From assembly GCF_000516985.1 (NCBI RefSeq), contig NW_006917099.1:1566685-1630684 (forward strand): a stretch of DNA of 64,000 bases. The letters run 5' to 3'. Shown piece after piece: positions 22,019-33,849 of this stretch. The DNA comes from Pestalotiopsis fici W106-1 (Eukaryota; Ascomycota; Sordariomycetes; Amphisphaeriales; Sporocadaceae). The notes beneath the pieces are model-generated. The model was given only the letters and a program-made list of their open reading frames with translations, was not told the DNA's origin and did not search any database. Position 1 is the stretch's first letter. Every line of letters starts with the position of its first letter. A program made the position numbers and the translations under genes.

Positions 22019-23281
22019 CTAGAGCTTTGTAATGACGAGGCTTCTCGTCTCATAACTCTCTCTGCATCCTGCCTCGCGTCCTTCTGGGTGAAATGAAACA
22101 TGAGGACAGACTGAATGGCGGTGTGAGCAACAAGGTCAAGGTAAATATGTGCAGGGCAAGCTTACGACGTGCTTGGTGGCCGGCCATGGAGTCGTAACTC
22201 ACGAAGACCACTGGCTCATCCCGGGTCATGAAGTCGAGGAAATACCTGTCCATGGCGGCACCTGATCAGTTTCAAGGTTCCAGGAACATCACCAGGCAAG
22301 ACATCCGTGTCGGAGCGGGTAAGATGCCAAGGACTGACCATTTGTGATTTGGGTTGAAGTGTCCGTGAAAGATCTCACCAGTTCCATCCGGACGTACTCG
22401 ATCACCAGCTATGACATCGCCTGTCTCAAGGGTTCGGAAGTCACAAAATGCCAAGGGCATATCTGTGATCATCGGGATAGCACTCCTCCAGGTACTGCAT
22501 ACATACGATAAGTCAGCGGAGGCTTCACACAAGAAGATTAGGAATTGTGTAGGACTTGCTTGACCAGCCGAAACCTGTATCCCGGCTTCATGTAATGTTC
22601 CAAATTATGTTCCTGCAAAACACGCTTGATGGTGATGGGACCGCTGACAAAAGTGTAATCTTTGTGTATTAGAAAACAAGACTCTGGATAGACACGGTGA
22701 AAGTCGCTGGGCCATACCAGTGTGTACGTCTGGATATGTAAATAGGGTTAACACTTGACTTCACGGCATGCGTATCGATGTTGATAGACAATCAGAGCAA
22801 TAATAGTATCGTACCGGTTGCTAGTTGTAGGTATTGTAGTGGATCCCCAAGATCAATAGTATCCTGATTATACGGGACGTTCTTGCGAAGCTAGGAAGGA
22901 CACTCTTCTTAGCAGGACAAGAGGAGACCTGTGTAGTGGCAATCTCACCCTGAAATCGTAGCAAACAATCTCTTCAGCATCGAGAAGTTTCTTCAGAACA
23001 TCCTCGGTTTCGCGTTGGTAGCCGTCAAGCTCCGTAGTTGAAACCCTGGGATACTTGGACTTGTGGCTCAAAAACTGAAAGCCGGAGGTCTGCAATGTGA
23101 AGTCGGTAAGAGCTTGTCGAACATCGACAAAGTCAACGAGTTTCTCCTCATACTCTAGGTTGGTAATGGGGATTTTCTCAAGATCCACAGTCCCTTCAGG
23201 GATCGCAGCGATAAAGGGCTTCTCTGTCTCATACTTTGGGAGTTTCTGCACGTAGCGAATTCGCCCTTGAATTTGAGGCAT
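22019..23281 (-). CDS. AsaB / GA4-desaturase-like oxidoreductase
   Basis: A 277-aa protein is predicted from seven exons: 23281-22949, 22890-22815, 22729-22718, 22659-22575, 22494-22339, 22245-22166 and 22110-22019. The joins keep frame. Features of the fungal family named after AsaB and GA4 desaturase (putative 2-oxoglutarate-type hydroxylases, annotated also as CmcJ-like methyltransferases) are present: VRK/LRKNV, VHTDYTF about residue 137, STWRSAIPM with PLAFCDFRTL, HKWYFLDFM followed by DEPVVFVSYDS, and a C-terminal ARLCPHVSFHP. The VHTD segment needs a 12-nt exon. Family members modify secondary metabolites, but no biosynthetic cluster surrounds this gene. The function is therefore open. 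Confidence 0.75.
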
Positions 23282-23904
23282 TTTGGCAGTAGTGGTGAAC
23301 GGCCAAGCATGCGACTATTCAAAAGTTTCCTTATTCGTGCTTCGTCTCGGTATGTGGGGAAAAAAGAGAAGAAAAAAACCTCCAGAATCCTTCCCCAGAT
23401 GCTGGGTAGCTGAGGGGGGAAAGCTAAAAACCCTGTGAACTGCGGCTCCGCTGCTATCCCCGCTCGACTCCAGTACCGCCTATGTATACATACAGGTGCG
23501 TCTTCCTGAATGAGGGTCAGTGACTCTACCGTGTCACCACACACCATCCCATCCATAAAAAGGTACCTATAGATCCCGTCTCCAATTTGTTAAGGGGATG
23601 GATTTTGCCTGATGTGGTACGAATAGCACTTTATTTGTTTGGAGTCTGCAATCAACATGCATTTCGTCATCTTGGCGGACATAAATCACCTATCTAAGTA
23701 GTAGTTACCTTATACGCAATCACGCATTCTACCCCGGACGATGCTCGCGCAGCCTCACGCACGCAGCGAGATGCTCAGAACAGCAGCGCAAGGGAGGTGC
23801 ATGAAGTCCAGGCGAGTGCAAGCACACGAAAGGCCATGCAGGCTGCAGCCTCGCGATCGCAGTGCAGGGATTGCCTTGTCTTTCGGGTAACACTACCTTA
23901 CTGC
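23282..23904. promoter_or_regulatory. Region between the AsaB-like gene and the amidase pseudogene
   Basis: This is the upstream region of the AsaB-like gene. A second use, as amidase promoter, has probably lapsed. Only spurious ORFs are seen. The missing first exon of the amidase should lie here but cannot be found. Confidence 0.35.
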
Positions 23905-25788
23905 CCGACCCATAACGAAGATGGCGCGCGCCTCGGAGCCGTCATAAGTGTCGTGCCTGAGAAACAGCTTCCGGACACTGCAACCCAGCTGGATCGAGAG
24001 AGCGAGAGCGGGAAGACGAGAAGCCCGTACCATGGCATTCCGTTTCTGGAAAGTGTAAGTACATATCCGGGCAGGCAATTTGAAGTTATTCTAAAGCTAG
24101 TCGTGGTAATTTCAGGACAATATGTGGTCGTCTGCATCATTTACTATACCGAAAACATGCGGAGCATACGTCCTCAGAGACGCAATTGCAAGGCAGAATG
24201 CCGATGTTGTTCAAGCAGTAGGTCATCCCCATCCTGGTTTTGTGCTTTGATCCTCTGGCCGAGGGGTTCACCCCATATGCAAGGCTGGATTGGTGGCAAT
24301 CTCTTCTGGGACCGAATCTGACGGAGATCTTCAGAAAATGGCCGGCTTTAGGGGAGATGGTGGATATGCTGGATGGTCAACAATTGGAGGGTGAGTTGAA
24401 CGTGCATTTGTGCCAGTGGTGCCACATGCTGCACAAGAGCTGTACTTAGTAACCTTTTCTTCGGTCAAACTCAATGTCCATTTGTTCCCGACGGTATTGA
24501 TCCCACGGACAGCTGGCTTGGACATAGCGCAAGAAGTTCTCCGGCCATTTACGTGCAATTTATTGCATACTAACTCACAGCAGACGCCTGCCGGTTCATC
24601 ATCTGGATCGGCAGTGGCAGTTGCTGCTGGCATGGCGCCGGTTGCACTCGTTCAGAGACAGACGGATCGATTATGCAACCCAGCGACCGGGTCAGTCTTT
24701 ACTCCCTCAAACTTAACGTTGGCAAGGCTTCTTTTCGGGGCATTCTTCCTAGCACTCCGTTGGCAGATACTGCTGGTCCCATGACGAAGTCGCCCAGCGA
24801 TGTTGCCGCATTTTTGGACATATTGGTGCCTTCGAAGGAGGGCTCTCTTCACAATTTCTTGGCCAAGTCTTTTGTGGGCCTCCGAATTGGCTTTCTAGAC
24901 GAGAAAGAATGCGTGTCTTCCCTTAATGCCGTGCGCCCAAACGACGCCTATGGTGAGCACTAGGTAAGCTTACCATCTTCTGAAAGGAGGCACGCTTGAT
25001 TTATAAAAGCTGACTGGTGAAAACTGCCTTATCTAGAACCACGACTTCAACACAGCCATCGACCTCGTGGAGAAACCTGGAGCATGTGTGAAACGCAACA
25101 TTCTTCTCCGGAAGTTTAGCCCGAGAATGACGACATGTTTGATACCATTTTGGGTAAGTCACCGTGATACCCAATCAGGCCACCTTCTTTTGGTACACGA
25201 TGTATTGACCTTGCATCCAAGCTATCGACACCCACAAGTTGTTCCGGAATTTCATTAAAGACTTGACCATTCTCCCGTCAAGACGATACAGGATCTCGTA
25301 GATTTCAATAAGAAACATGCCGACGTTTGCTTGCCAACAGGTATGTGACCTATCAGCAACGAGTTCCATAAAGACTATCTGCGAGTAATCATTATTAATG
25401 CAGGGACGCCCAATCAGGTGATATTTAAGCGGGCTGCTCCGGCAGAGTTGCCCAAAAAGACCTATGAGGAGTATACCGCTGCTCTTGTCCTACACAATCG
25501 GGAAGAAGGTATTGACGCCATGTTGCAAGAGAACGACATCGACATCCTTATAGGCCCCCCTGAGGACGCTTCAACACCATCGCCACAGCAGGCAGCTACT
25601 CCATTGGTATCATCCCGCTCGGGTATGCGACAGACTCAATGGTAGGGCGTTTGTCCTTGTTGTGGTTGCGCCAGAGAACAAAGAATCGTCGATCTTGAAG
25701 GTGATGAGCGCCTGCGAGGCTGTCATGCCTAAGCGGCAGCCTCCGCCCAAGCTTGCCAATTGGGATGAGACTTCTTCTGAGAAGTAGA
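23905..25788 (+). pseudogene. Amidase-signature family gene, inactivated
   Basis: Pieces of a fungal amidase appear in order. HGIPFLES joins DNMWSSASFTIPK across an intron at about 24055-24117. GSSSGSAVAVAAG, the serine motif, is at about 24595. After a frameshift near 24650 come DGSIMQPSDRVSLYSLK and PLADTAGPMTKSPSDVAAFL. Further exons near 25040 and 25400 follow (YEEYTAALVLHNREEGIDAM), with an end at MSACEAVMPKRQPPPKLANW and TAG at 25786. The lysine of the usual GIPxxVKDN motif is gone, replaced by ES, and the N-terminal exon is missing. Loss of the catalytic Lys of the Ser-cisSer-Lys triad plus the frameshift make it non-functional. Confidence 0.75.
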
Positions 25789-26972
25789 AATCTCCCACCA
25801 TGAGCACAAGATGTAGTCTCTGACTTTGAGCGGACAGACACCAGGTCCATTCATATTAGGTAGAAAACCTTGCAGCGTGACGGGTTCAATATGCCACTTG
25901 TTTTCGGATGCAGCTCAACGATGGACGTCAAACTAAGTAGATTGGGATATAACTCTGGATAGTCAAGATATCGGTAACCAGAAATCGCACCTACTACCGG
26001 AATTCCGTGCGCAATTCTCCTCGTGATGCACCCGAAGTGAGTTGACGACGGTTTGCTCCACCTTATAAATACCTTGCCAACCCACTAGCATGGCCGTCTT
26101 TCTCGGGCAGTAACCCATCAGCGTTTCGCTTGCGGCCTTACATGGTGCGCCATCATTATATACGCCTAAAAGTCAAGAATCCACGTTCTATCCTTAGATA
26201 ATATAAAGGCGACCGGTTTAAAATCAAACTTCTTGCAGTTTCTTTTTTTTTTAGTTTTTTTTTTAAAGGAAAGAAAAGGTTATTAATTATATCCGTGTTT
26301 GGGAGTGCTGACGCCGGTCCGGTTTTACTGAAAATTTACGCCAAGGCTAACCAAGAAAATGCATTATTGAAACCCTCGATTTCTGGGCCATTTGCAGTTA
26401 TAAAAAGCATGAAATCAACTTCATTGGTTGTTAATATATGTATAAGTCAATATTTTGCATGGGCGGCTTGATTTGGTTGTCTTACTAGTTGGGGCGTCCG
26501 AATAGGTGGTGAGCTATGGTAGGGGTATGGGGTCCTCAAGACATCCACTCCCCCCCCCCCCCCCCCCCCCCCCCCCCCACTTGTGTAGGCTGACAGTCAT
26601 GGTTCGGTCATCAGCCTATTGCAGTGGGGGGTGGGGGTCGTTATCAAGCCCAGCCGCAGGCTCTCTGCTGGAGCTGGCATAGATTTCCAAGTAAGTGTGG
26701 TAGGTACTACTCGAAACGGCCAACATGGTTCTCCGGCGGTCGGCCCCAACACTTTCAGGTTGTCTCTAGCTTTTACAAGGTTTATCCCCTAGGGTGGTGA
26801 CGAGGCGACTCACAGTACGTCTTTTCTAGCGTCGTGGACTGAGCGCGAAGGAAGAAAGAACAGACGGACGCCCAAGGTATGATACGATAATCCAGGGGAA
26901 GGCGGCATAAGACCCAAACTTCAGCTAATCTCCTTTGCAGCGGCTTCTAGCGACGTGGTTGCGCACATAGAC
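25789..26972. other. Intergenic with AT-rich patch and poly-C run
   Basis: No gene is seen. Bases 26190-26300 are AT-rich with long T runs. A homopolymer of 29 C's lies at 26550-26578. A likely splice acceptor, CTTTGCAG, at 26933-26940 suggests a 5' UTR intron of the gene that starts at 26973. Confidence 0.5.
26550..26578. repeat. Poly-C tract (29 bases)
   Basis: This is an uninterrupted run of C flanked by unique sequence. True length is uncertain, since such runs are poorly read by sequencing. Confidence 0.9.
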
Positions 26973-28465
26973 ATGGACCAACCCAAGAGTCCTCTCGAGA
27001 ATTTTGGCAAAAACGAATCAATTTACAAAACTTTACATGAGCGATGCTCGAAATGGTTTGTCCGTCATGTCGAGAACACAGCGAAGTCCTCGAGACCATC
27101 CAAACCGGAGACCACAAACTTCCCATACATGCCTTCTCCAGACATACTCTTGATCCATCTAGATGCTTTGAGGGTGTCTCTTTCAAGGGTGAAAGAGACC
27201 TCCGTCAGAGAGATCTATAAGGAGTTCCGACGAGAGTTGGAAACACGGCCAGCGAGTCGCACAAATGGTGCCTCAGTGGGCTTAGGTCTTGGACCCGAAA
27301 GCCCGTCATCGTCAGACAACAATGACCGGAACCCCACCGTACACGGGGTTCAGTACGTGTTTCTACTCATGGGCTTACTTTCCATGCTTTATGAGCCCAG
27401 CCTAGCCCCGCGAGACGGAAGATTCGACGTCGTTCTATCAAGGCCAGACGGAGATTCTCCACGCTTTAGCAGGCAAATGAAAGGGCAGACAGAAGAGGTC
27501 ACCGACTCGTTGGAAGTGAAAGATCATGAGTCCTTGTCTTTCTACCAGTTGTATGCTTCCTTTGGGCGACGTCTTCCTGGAGCATCCACGACCGAGCAGG
27601 CTACGGGAAGCGACACGATCACGGCATCCAATATCTACTACTCTAATCTCCGTCGGGTCGGAAAGCTTCGTATCGAGTGGGTCAACGACATGCTTCATCA
27701 CCTTGACCTAGATGAACGAAATCGGACCTTGCGTGTATTTGCCTATCCTTCTTTTTGCACACTCGTATGCCTGAGCGATCCCAAATCAACAAGTCCACTC
27801 AGCAAGTGAGTATCGAAAACCCCATTCGAAAACCATGTGCAAAGGTTTTGGTCTCTTACATGAAAGATTACAGGCTCATGAGTCATTCCCATATAAATCC
27901 CGTGTCCCAGGCCGAGGATGGCGAGGAAAAAGGTCGTCATCAGTTCTTTGACGACTACTGTCGAGAAATGTTAATCTCCTTCGGAATCATCTTTGCCCAA
28001 GAATCGGGATCACGCCGGGCGGTGAGGACAGAGGCAAGAAGCAATTGGCTACGTCGTTGGAGGGCTGACGAAAAGGAAAACACGATGGGACTAAGCTGGG
28101 CTATGATTCGTCAAGCCGATGAGATCATATGGGAACTCTGCACCAGGAGCTGGGAAGAGAACCCACTGTTCAACTACCTCCAATCTCCGCCCACCAGGAG
28201 CAACTATTCCACCCAGGCCGACTTCCCCTTTCTTGGACAGAAGCTGATACGGCTCCAGGACTACATGAACGTCCAGAGCCCCAACGACTTCAGAACCCTC
28301 TTATTTGATCGTCGGGATCCTCTGCGGTTCTGGACTTTTGTTACGGCCATTGGTTTCGGACTCGCATCACTGGCTTTGAATACAGTGACGATTGCTTTGG
28401 CGGCTGCACAGCTACGTCAGGATGCGTCGAACACTTCGGGGTCAAATTTGACAGCGGGTTCTTGA
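26973..28465 (+). CDS. Fungal hypothetical protein with C-terminal membrane anchor
   Basis: A 474-aa protein is predicted from exons 26973-27805 and 27874-28465, with a 68-nt intron (GTGAGT...TTACAG). It has the motif set of a widespread but uncharacterised fungal family: NIYYSNLRRVGKLRIEWVN, then HLDLDERNRTLRVFAYPSF. One transmembrane helix lies near the C-terminus (about residues 434-460: FWTFVTAIGFGLASLAL). This suggests a large cytosolic N-terminal part and a membrane tail. The GTG-led extension upstream of the ATG is blocked by an in-frame TAG and follows a splice acceptor. The function is not known. Confidence 0.75.
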
Positions 28466-29749
28466 GGGGACCCCCCGGCATGAGTTCCTAAGAGGGTCTT
28501 GTAGCCGGCAGGACCGACTTACTGCAACCTAGTTCACCATTTGTCACTCCAACTCTCGAGCCCTCGATCATTGTTGGCGGTTGCAGGGTAGAGAGGGTGT
28601 TGATTTGTCAACCCCTTCTTTTAGCCATCCGACACGTCCGTTTGATGAGAGGCAGCAGGGGGGTGCAACAGTGTCCACGAGTAGTACTCGGTGCCCGAGG
28701 CAAGTCTAATAACCTCGAGGCTGCGGGGTGCAAGAGAAACTGTCTTTCCATTCGCGGAGAAGAGGGATTAAATTGGGATGTGCTGACCCCGGCCTAGGAC
28801 ATGTGCATATAGACGCCCAGGTATATACGCATATCTTGCGGGCTTGATGATGGCCGAGGCTGGTAAGACTGGTAAGGCTGGTAAGTTTAGCCGGCATTAT
28901 AGATACCGCTGCACTGTACCTATACTGTTCTAACACTTGTTCACTCAAGATACCCTTCCAATTAAACGCGCCGGTTGACTAGTAGTCCTTTTTTTTTAGG
29001 ACGAACTTGGGACTTTGAGTTGTCTCGCATCTTCATGTGACATGTTTTCCTTTTTCGCGGGCAGCGAAGGTTGAAATAGTGAAGGGCAGGAATTTGATGA
29101 GCCATCGTGCAATGCCCAGCCAAAAGTGCACTTTTGAGTGGAGACGACGATCATGTCCGGGATGTCAATCCATCGAGCGAAAGTGCAAAAATGCTTCTGG
29201 CATTTTGGCTACACGTATCTGTACTTGAGCAGTTCCCTACCGAGGCCAGTTGATCCGTTCTGCAGTACCCTGCCTGGTGCACGTAGTACAACTCCCACCC
29301 AATCAGGAACAATATCCATACAGGAACTTGCGATAACACACAAGGCTCTTCGACAAATGCTCAGACTTGAAACGAAATGAGCACTGTGCAAGGTAGAGGG
29401 GTCTCGTCTGACCTCCAAATGTAACCTGGAACCCGCGTCAGCCCGCGTTAAGCCCGGCATGATGCTGACCTAGTAATCTACCACCCAACCCGCGCTGTTC
29501 GAGTCCGCCCTGTCGGTACGGTTGGCCGCGGCAGGATCCAAGGTAGCAATTCGCATCCAGTCCTATCTTCTTGCACTGCAACTATCGGTGAGGACAAATT
29601 GCCATTCTTGGTAATTTCGGCCCCTAAAAGGCCTGTTTCGGAGGGTTTTCCGTCTTCCGAAGCGGGCCGGTGAGGGCTGAGGAGGGCAATTCGAAGGGCA
29701 ATTAACTATCTCCAATCGAGTACACCTTGGGGCTGAGGACCCCCCCCCC

Positions 29750-29849
29750 NNNNNNNNNNNNNNNNNNNNNNNNNNNNNNNNNNNNNNNNNNNNNNNNNNN
29801 NNNNNNNNNNNNNNNNNNNNNNNNNNNNNNNNNNNNNNNNNNNNNNNNN
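29750..29849. other. Assembly gap (100 N)
   Basis: Exactly 100 N's follow a run of ten C's. The round number suggests a gap of unknown size. Anything spanning it cannot be annotated. Confidence 0.98.
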
Positions 29850-30818
29850 CGGGGACTTGTCCTTGGTTGTTACCAAGAACCATGCTCTCGTTCGGCATGG
29901 TTTCTGTACGCATCCAGACTTTCAAATTTGATGGACGCCGAGGAACAGCCGGGAACTTCACAATTAATTCGACGAAGTCTAGATAATTCGATTTCTTCTG
30001 TCTCGTTTGCAACGAATTTGACTGGTTAATGGCCGGATGTCATTCTCCTGTGGGGTTTCCCTCAGTGATATATCGACTGGCCTTTAGTTTCTCGCGTTGT
30101 TGCTCTAAACCAAGGAATTCAGAGTGCAATGCTCCCCATACTGCTTGTGGTGCCATATTGCATTTTGTTTTCGGTCTCTCGTAAGCTCATGTTAGTTTTG
30201 CAGTAGCTGGATAGACAGCTCTGGTCTATAGATACCCTGATCACTCCATGATGCTATAGACTGTCACTGACCTATAAAAGCCCTGTTTAGATGATTTCGG
30301 GTGAGACTTATTATTGTTCTGGCGCTATTAAATTGGCGTTCTGTCTCCATAGTCGACGAAGCGATCATCAGCATATCGGACGCCGTGTATGATAACCTGG
30401 GGAACCGCCGTTGGCCTTGGTGTCGTCACCAAGCAAGGTAGTCATCTTGGTATTGATCCTGAAAGAGAACTGGATCAGCTAAATAAATATCTAAGCCATT
30501 CACTTTTAGCTCAGCCGCTGTTGATGTCGGTTGTGGAATTCCCTTTTTTGGCGTCGCCCTAGCTCTCTACTTGTCTTGTTTTCTCATGATTGTGTGGCCT
30601 GCGAGGTAAGGCTTTCGTCAACCTCGTCATATTCTTCGTTCTTAGAAATGAGGATAAATCCCATAAAGGCTACGGAGCACCAGAGGAGAAAATATTGAAA
30701 AAAGAAAAAACAGTTTTATCCTAAATACTCACGCTTAAATAGCCGTAATAATGTATTATTATAAAAGAACATTAAAATAAAGTATAATTTTAAATATACT
30801 CAAAATCACAATTCGTTT

Positions 30819-30913
30819 TTGTCTTTTTCCTTTTTTTTTCCTTTTCTTTTCGTTTTTCCTTTTCTTTTCGTTTTTCCTTTTTCCTTTTCCTTTTTTTCTT
30901 TTTGCATTTTCTC
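30819..30913. repeat. Polypyrimidine low-complexity tract
   Basis: Irregular TTTTC/TTTTCC units (CTTTTCTTTTCG repeats) run for about 95 bases. Confidence 0.8.
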
Positions 30914-31131
30914 AATTGTCAATACCGTGACTTTAGCTACTCGCTGCGCAATCAAAGTTTTTCAACAGGTTGTCTTCTAGGCAACTGTAAAAGGCAGGAT
31001 GCCCTGGATGATCTTGAGCGTATTGGTTGTTGACTTATTTGGGGTATATCCCATCGTCCTCCCTAAAATATGAGCCTGTAGACTAGATCATGGTGACACT
31101 CCAGTACTTATATGTTCATGTACACCTTCTT

Positions 31132-31685
31132 TTACAGTAATGTTAACCGTTCCCAAAGCCGATCTAAGCTCCAAATAAATGCAAAGCTCTGCTTGACTTC
31201 AACAGTGTGTGATGTGAAGGAGACCTTGAACGTGATCTCGGGGTCTTTGTTGATATCTTTCCAAATCACTTGGTCCACGTTATTGATGTGATCTCTCCCG
31301 TCACCGAGATTGCCAAATCGACAAACTCCGTCATCTACAGCAGCTGAGAGGCTCAGATCATTCTGCAACGATGAAGTACGAGCGGGCGAACTTCCTCGAC
31401 GGCTTTGACACTGTCTATTGCGGCGATATCGTGGAGCTTATCTCCGCCAATGGTGAGTCTTATAACTGATCCTTCGTGTCTGATTTGCATATTGCTCTGA
31501 TCAACGTTTACCAGTCTCTGAATATGCTTGCACAATGTCTGAACGGAACTGGCTTCTCCATCGTTTAACACGATATCTACTGTTCGAGGCTTGGCAGGGG
31601 CTTTGCCACAAGCAATCTTAAAATATGGGTGAATCTTCAAGTGAGGGGGCACAGGCTTGACGCCGGCCACGAAAGGCTCCTTCAA
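31132..31685 (-). pseudogene. Subtilisin-like (S8) gene remnant lacking the catalytic core
   Basis: The 5' half (from 31685) resembles an S8 inhibitory pro-region: GGDKLHDIAAIDSVKAVEEV preceding a stop. Shifted by one frame, the 3' half resembles the C-terminal beta-sandwich of secreted S8 proteases (LQNDLSLSAAV, GNLGDG, NNVDQVIW, QSFAFIWSL). The two parts meet at about 31360-31370 with no room for the roughly 300-residue Asp-His-Ser domain. An internal deletion with a frameshift explains this best. Family assignment rests on remembered consensus patterns only. Confidence 0.5.
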
Positions 31686-31762
31686 AAGCGGCGTGATATC
31701 GGTGGGCTAATAAGAAACAGAACAAATAAATCTAGAAGAGAGTATGGATTGTCCTCACGGGT

Positions 31763-31925
31763 TATCTCACCTAAGCCGATGTGTGAAGGGGGAACTGAAG
31801 ACGAGATGATCGAGGAAGCATTGAAAGTTGTCTGAGTTGATCTCTAGTCAACAAAAGAGATGTACTGAAGAGCGACTATATACCCACGCAGGTGATCTGC
31901 GGTGGGTACTGACTACGTCAGTACG
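31763..31925 (+). repeat. Dispersed repeat, copy 3
   Basis: This copy carries all the shared blocks of copies 1 and 2, including GATGATCGAGGAAGCATTGA (31804-31823, identical to copy 1) and GGTGGGTACTGACTACGTC at 31901-31919. It lies between the S8 remnant and the 523-aa helical protein gene. Confidence 0.8.
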
Positions 31926-32162
31926 ATAGGTTAAGTAATGGACTTTTAAGAAGTATTTAATATTACCAAAAGATTGGAGCTGCAAATAATACTACCAAGA
32001 CAATAAGAGAGTGATCCAACTTGACAGTTTCTACGAAAGGACAGCTCAAGCTATTTGTCCTTGGAAAGGATTAAAAGAACGTTATAGAAACCTCCCCCAC
32101 TGTCATTTTTCACTCATAACGCTTCTAGGTTCTCGCAAAGATCTCCTGGTTTGGTCCCCCTC

Positions 32163-33849
32163 TCAGACTTTTATCGGCGCAGAGCGATCCAGTGGCCTGG
32201 CGTCGGCATTTGCAGTGATTGTAACCGTAGCCGCGTTCAGGACTTCGTCCGTGCCAGCTTGAATCGCGTTCACTATTTCTGGTGTTTTAGGAACTTTGAA
32301 TTGGTTGATCATTTTCGCCATCTCTGTGTTCTGCGTTGTCATATCGTCACTGATCTTCCTGTTGAACTCTTCAGCGAAGTTTTGAATATCACCGATAGCC
32401 TTGTCAGCCCAAGTTAGCAGGGTTTGACAGGCTTGCCGATTTGATAAATCATTCTTCGTGCTGAAAATTTCATCCAGCAGTTGAAACCCCGGCTGCATGT
32501 CGTTTCCTGACAATCGGGCCCACATCGCGGCAATGTCGCCAACAACGGAGTAGTGGCTGCAAATCATTGTAGCAGATGAGTAGACAAGCGATCTCTGTAG
32601 ATCGATCAAGGAAAATGGCCCGATAGTTTTCGTTTGGTCGCCGCGCGTCTCTATTGCCTGAATCTGCTTGATGAATGGAGCAGCAATGAACTTTGTCACC
32701 TCTTCGATGGTCGCTGAGACTGATCTGAGGAGGATCACCAAGTTCATGATTTGGGTCTTGACCTCGATCGTAACGTTAATACAAGATTCGAGAAGCGTCT
32801 TGATCTCTTCGATGCCGGCATTTTTCTCATTGAGTCGTTTGAGCTGAGTCTGTGTGGCAATCAAATTCTCTTTCTGCGCCGTGGCGAGTTTGATGCTGTT
32901 GTTGTAAAGCATTTTTGTCTTTATGTAACAATCCTGAGCCGTCAACAACCGATTCTTGATTGCGTCCGGGGTAGCTTGAGCCTGGGCGCTTTTGACGTTG
33001 CTTTTTGCGATGACCTCGTTAGGGTCGAGGGGAATAGCCATCAGAGTCGACTAGATATAAAGGTCAGCACTCGGCGTGGATTTTGTCTTTATGAACGACG
33101 AACCCCGACAGGTGAGCCTCCAGGAAGAGCCCTTGCAAAGGCAGTCATCTGTTGTGCTTGTTTGTACGATTCTTGAACTCGGGCTTGCCAGCCTTTCACA
33201 TCCGCACTATCCGCCTGCGGAAATTTATTGCCCATAGCCACACCCTTCTTCGCTTCCGGCACCAATGTGCCAGATATCTCAGAAGTAGTGGCTAGTATAC
33301 TCTTGAGATTCTTGCTTGGTTGACCGTCGGAACTTGAGACGTCATTGAAGTTGTGAGCCGCGTCCTGCAGCATCTGAAGAACATAATCTGCACTCAAAGT
33401 AGCCTCGTCCCAATTTACTCCGCCATTGTTGCCCGAGGTTAGCAACTTGTGAAGTACGTTGAGGTAGGGCATCTCCTTCTGCACTACACTGTATGCCGGA
33501 TCTTGGCTGAGAGCAGACACTACTTGTTGTGCAGGCGGGAGATGTTCTTGAGCAGATGCTGATGAGCCACTGGAACCGTCTCTCTTGGGATAAATCAAAT
33601 CACTGAACATTCCCGCTCCCGCTACTGTTTTCGCAGTCGGGTTCAGATTCAACATATGTGTCATCATGAGTTGGCTCAGAGCCGATGTCCCACAATTCGT
33701 GAGAGCGCTGACGATTTCTTGGCTAAATGTTTCCCACCTAAGATGTGTCAGCCCCTATCAACAATAACCAGTAGTTGACAGCGTTACCCTTACCCAGGTG
33801 GAAAATTATTGGAGCCTTTCCTGAAAGCTTCAAACACACTATAGGCCAT
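32163..33849 (-). CDS. Helical hypothetical protein, 523 aa
   Basis: Three exons are predicted: 33849-33794, 33737-33110 and 33050-32163. The total is 524 codons including stop, with GT-AG joins and a GCTGAC branch point in the last intron. The N-terminus has FRKGSNNFPPGWETFS. The middle is low in charge and Ser/Gln-rich. Residues about 240-440 are predicted long amphipathic helices (KLATAQKENLIATQTQLKRL), ending in a third helical block rich in Asn/Gln/Met. No signal peptide or clear transmembrane segment is seen. I recognise no named family. The overall build, long helices with a mildly hydrophobic middle (IMNLVILLRSVSATIEE), recalls alpha-helical membrane-active proteins, but that is only a guess. 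The start is uncertain; an upstream exon is possible. Confidence 0.6.

Larger units (their letters stand above)
28466..31131. other. Long gene-free stretch including the scaffold gap
   Basis: No coding sequence is supported. Bases 30715-30800 are AT-rich and RIP-like. A pyrimidine tract follows at about 30819-30913. The 100 N's at 29750-29849 are an assembly gap preceded by ten C's. Short ORFs here show no codon bias. Confidence 0.5.

Noticed and set aside
29497..29506. GTTCGAGTCC, which looks like a tRNA B box
   Set aside because: No A box at the proper distance, and the flanks do not fold into acceptor and anticodon arms.
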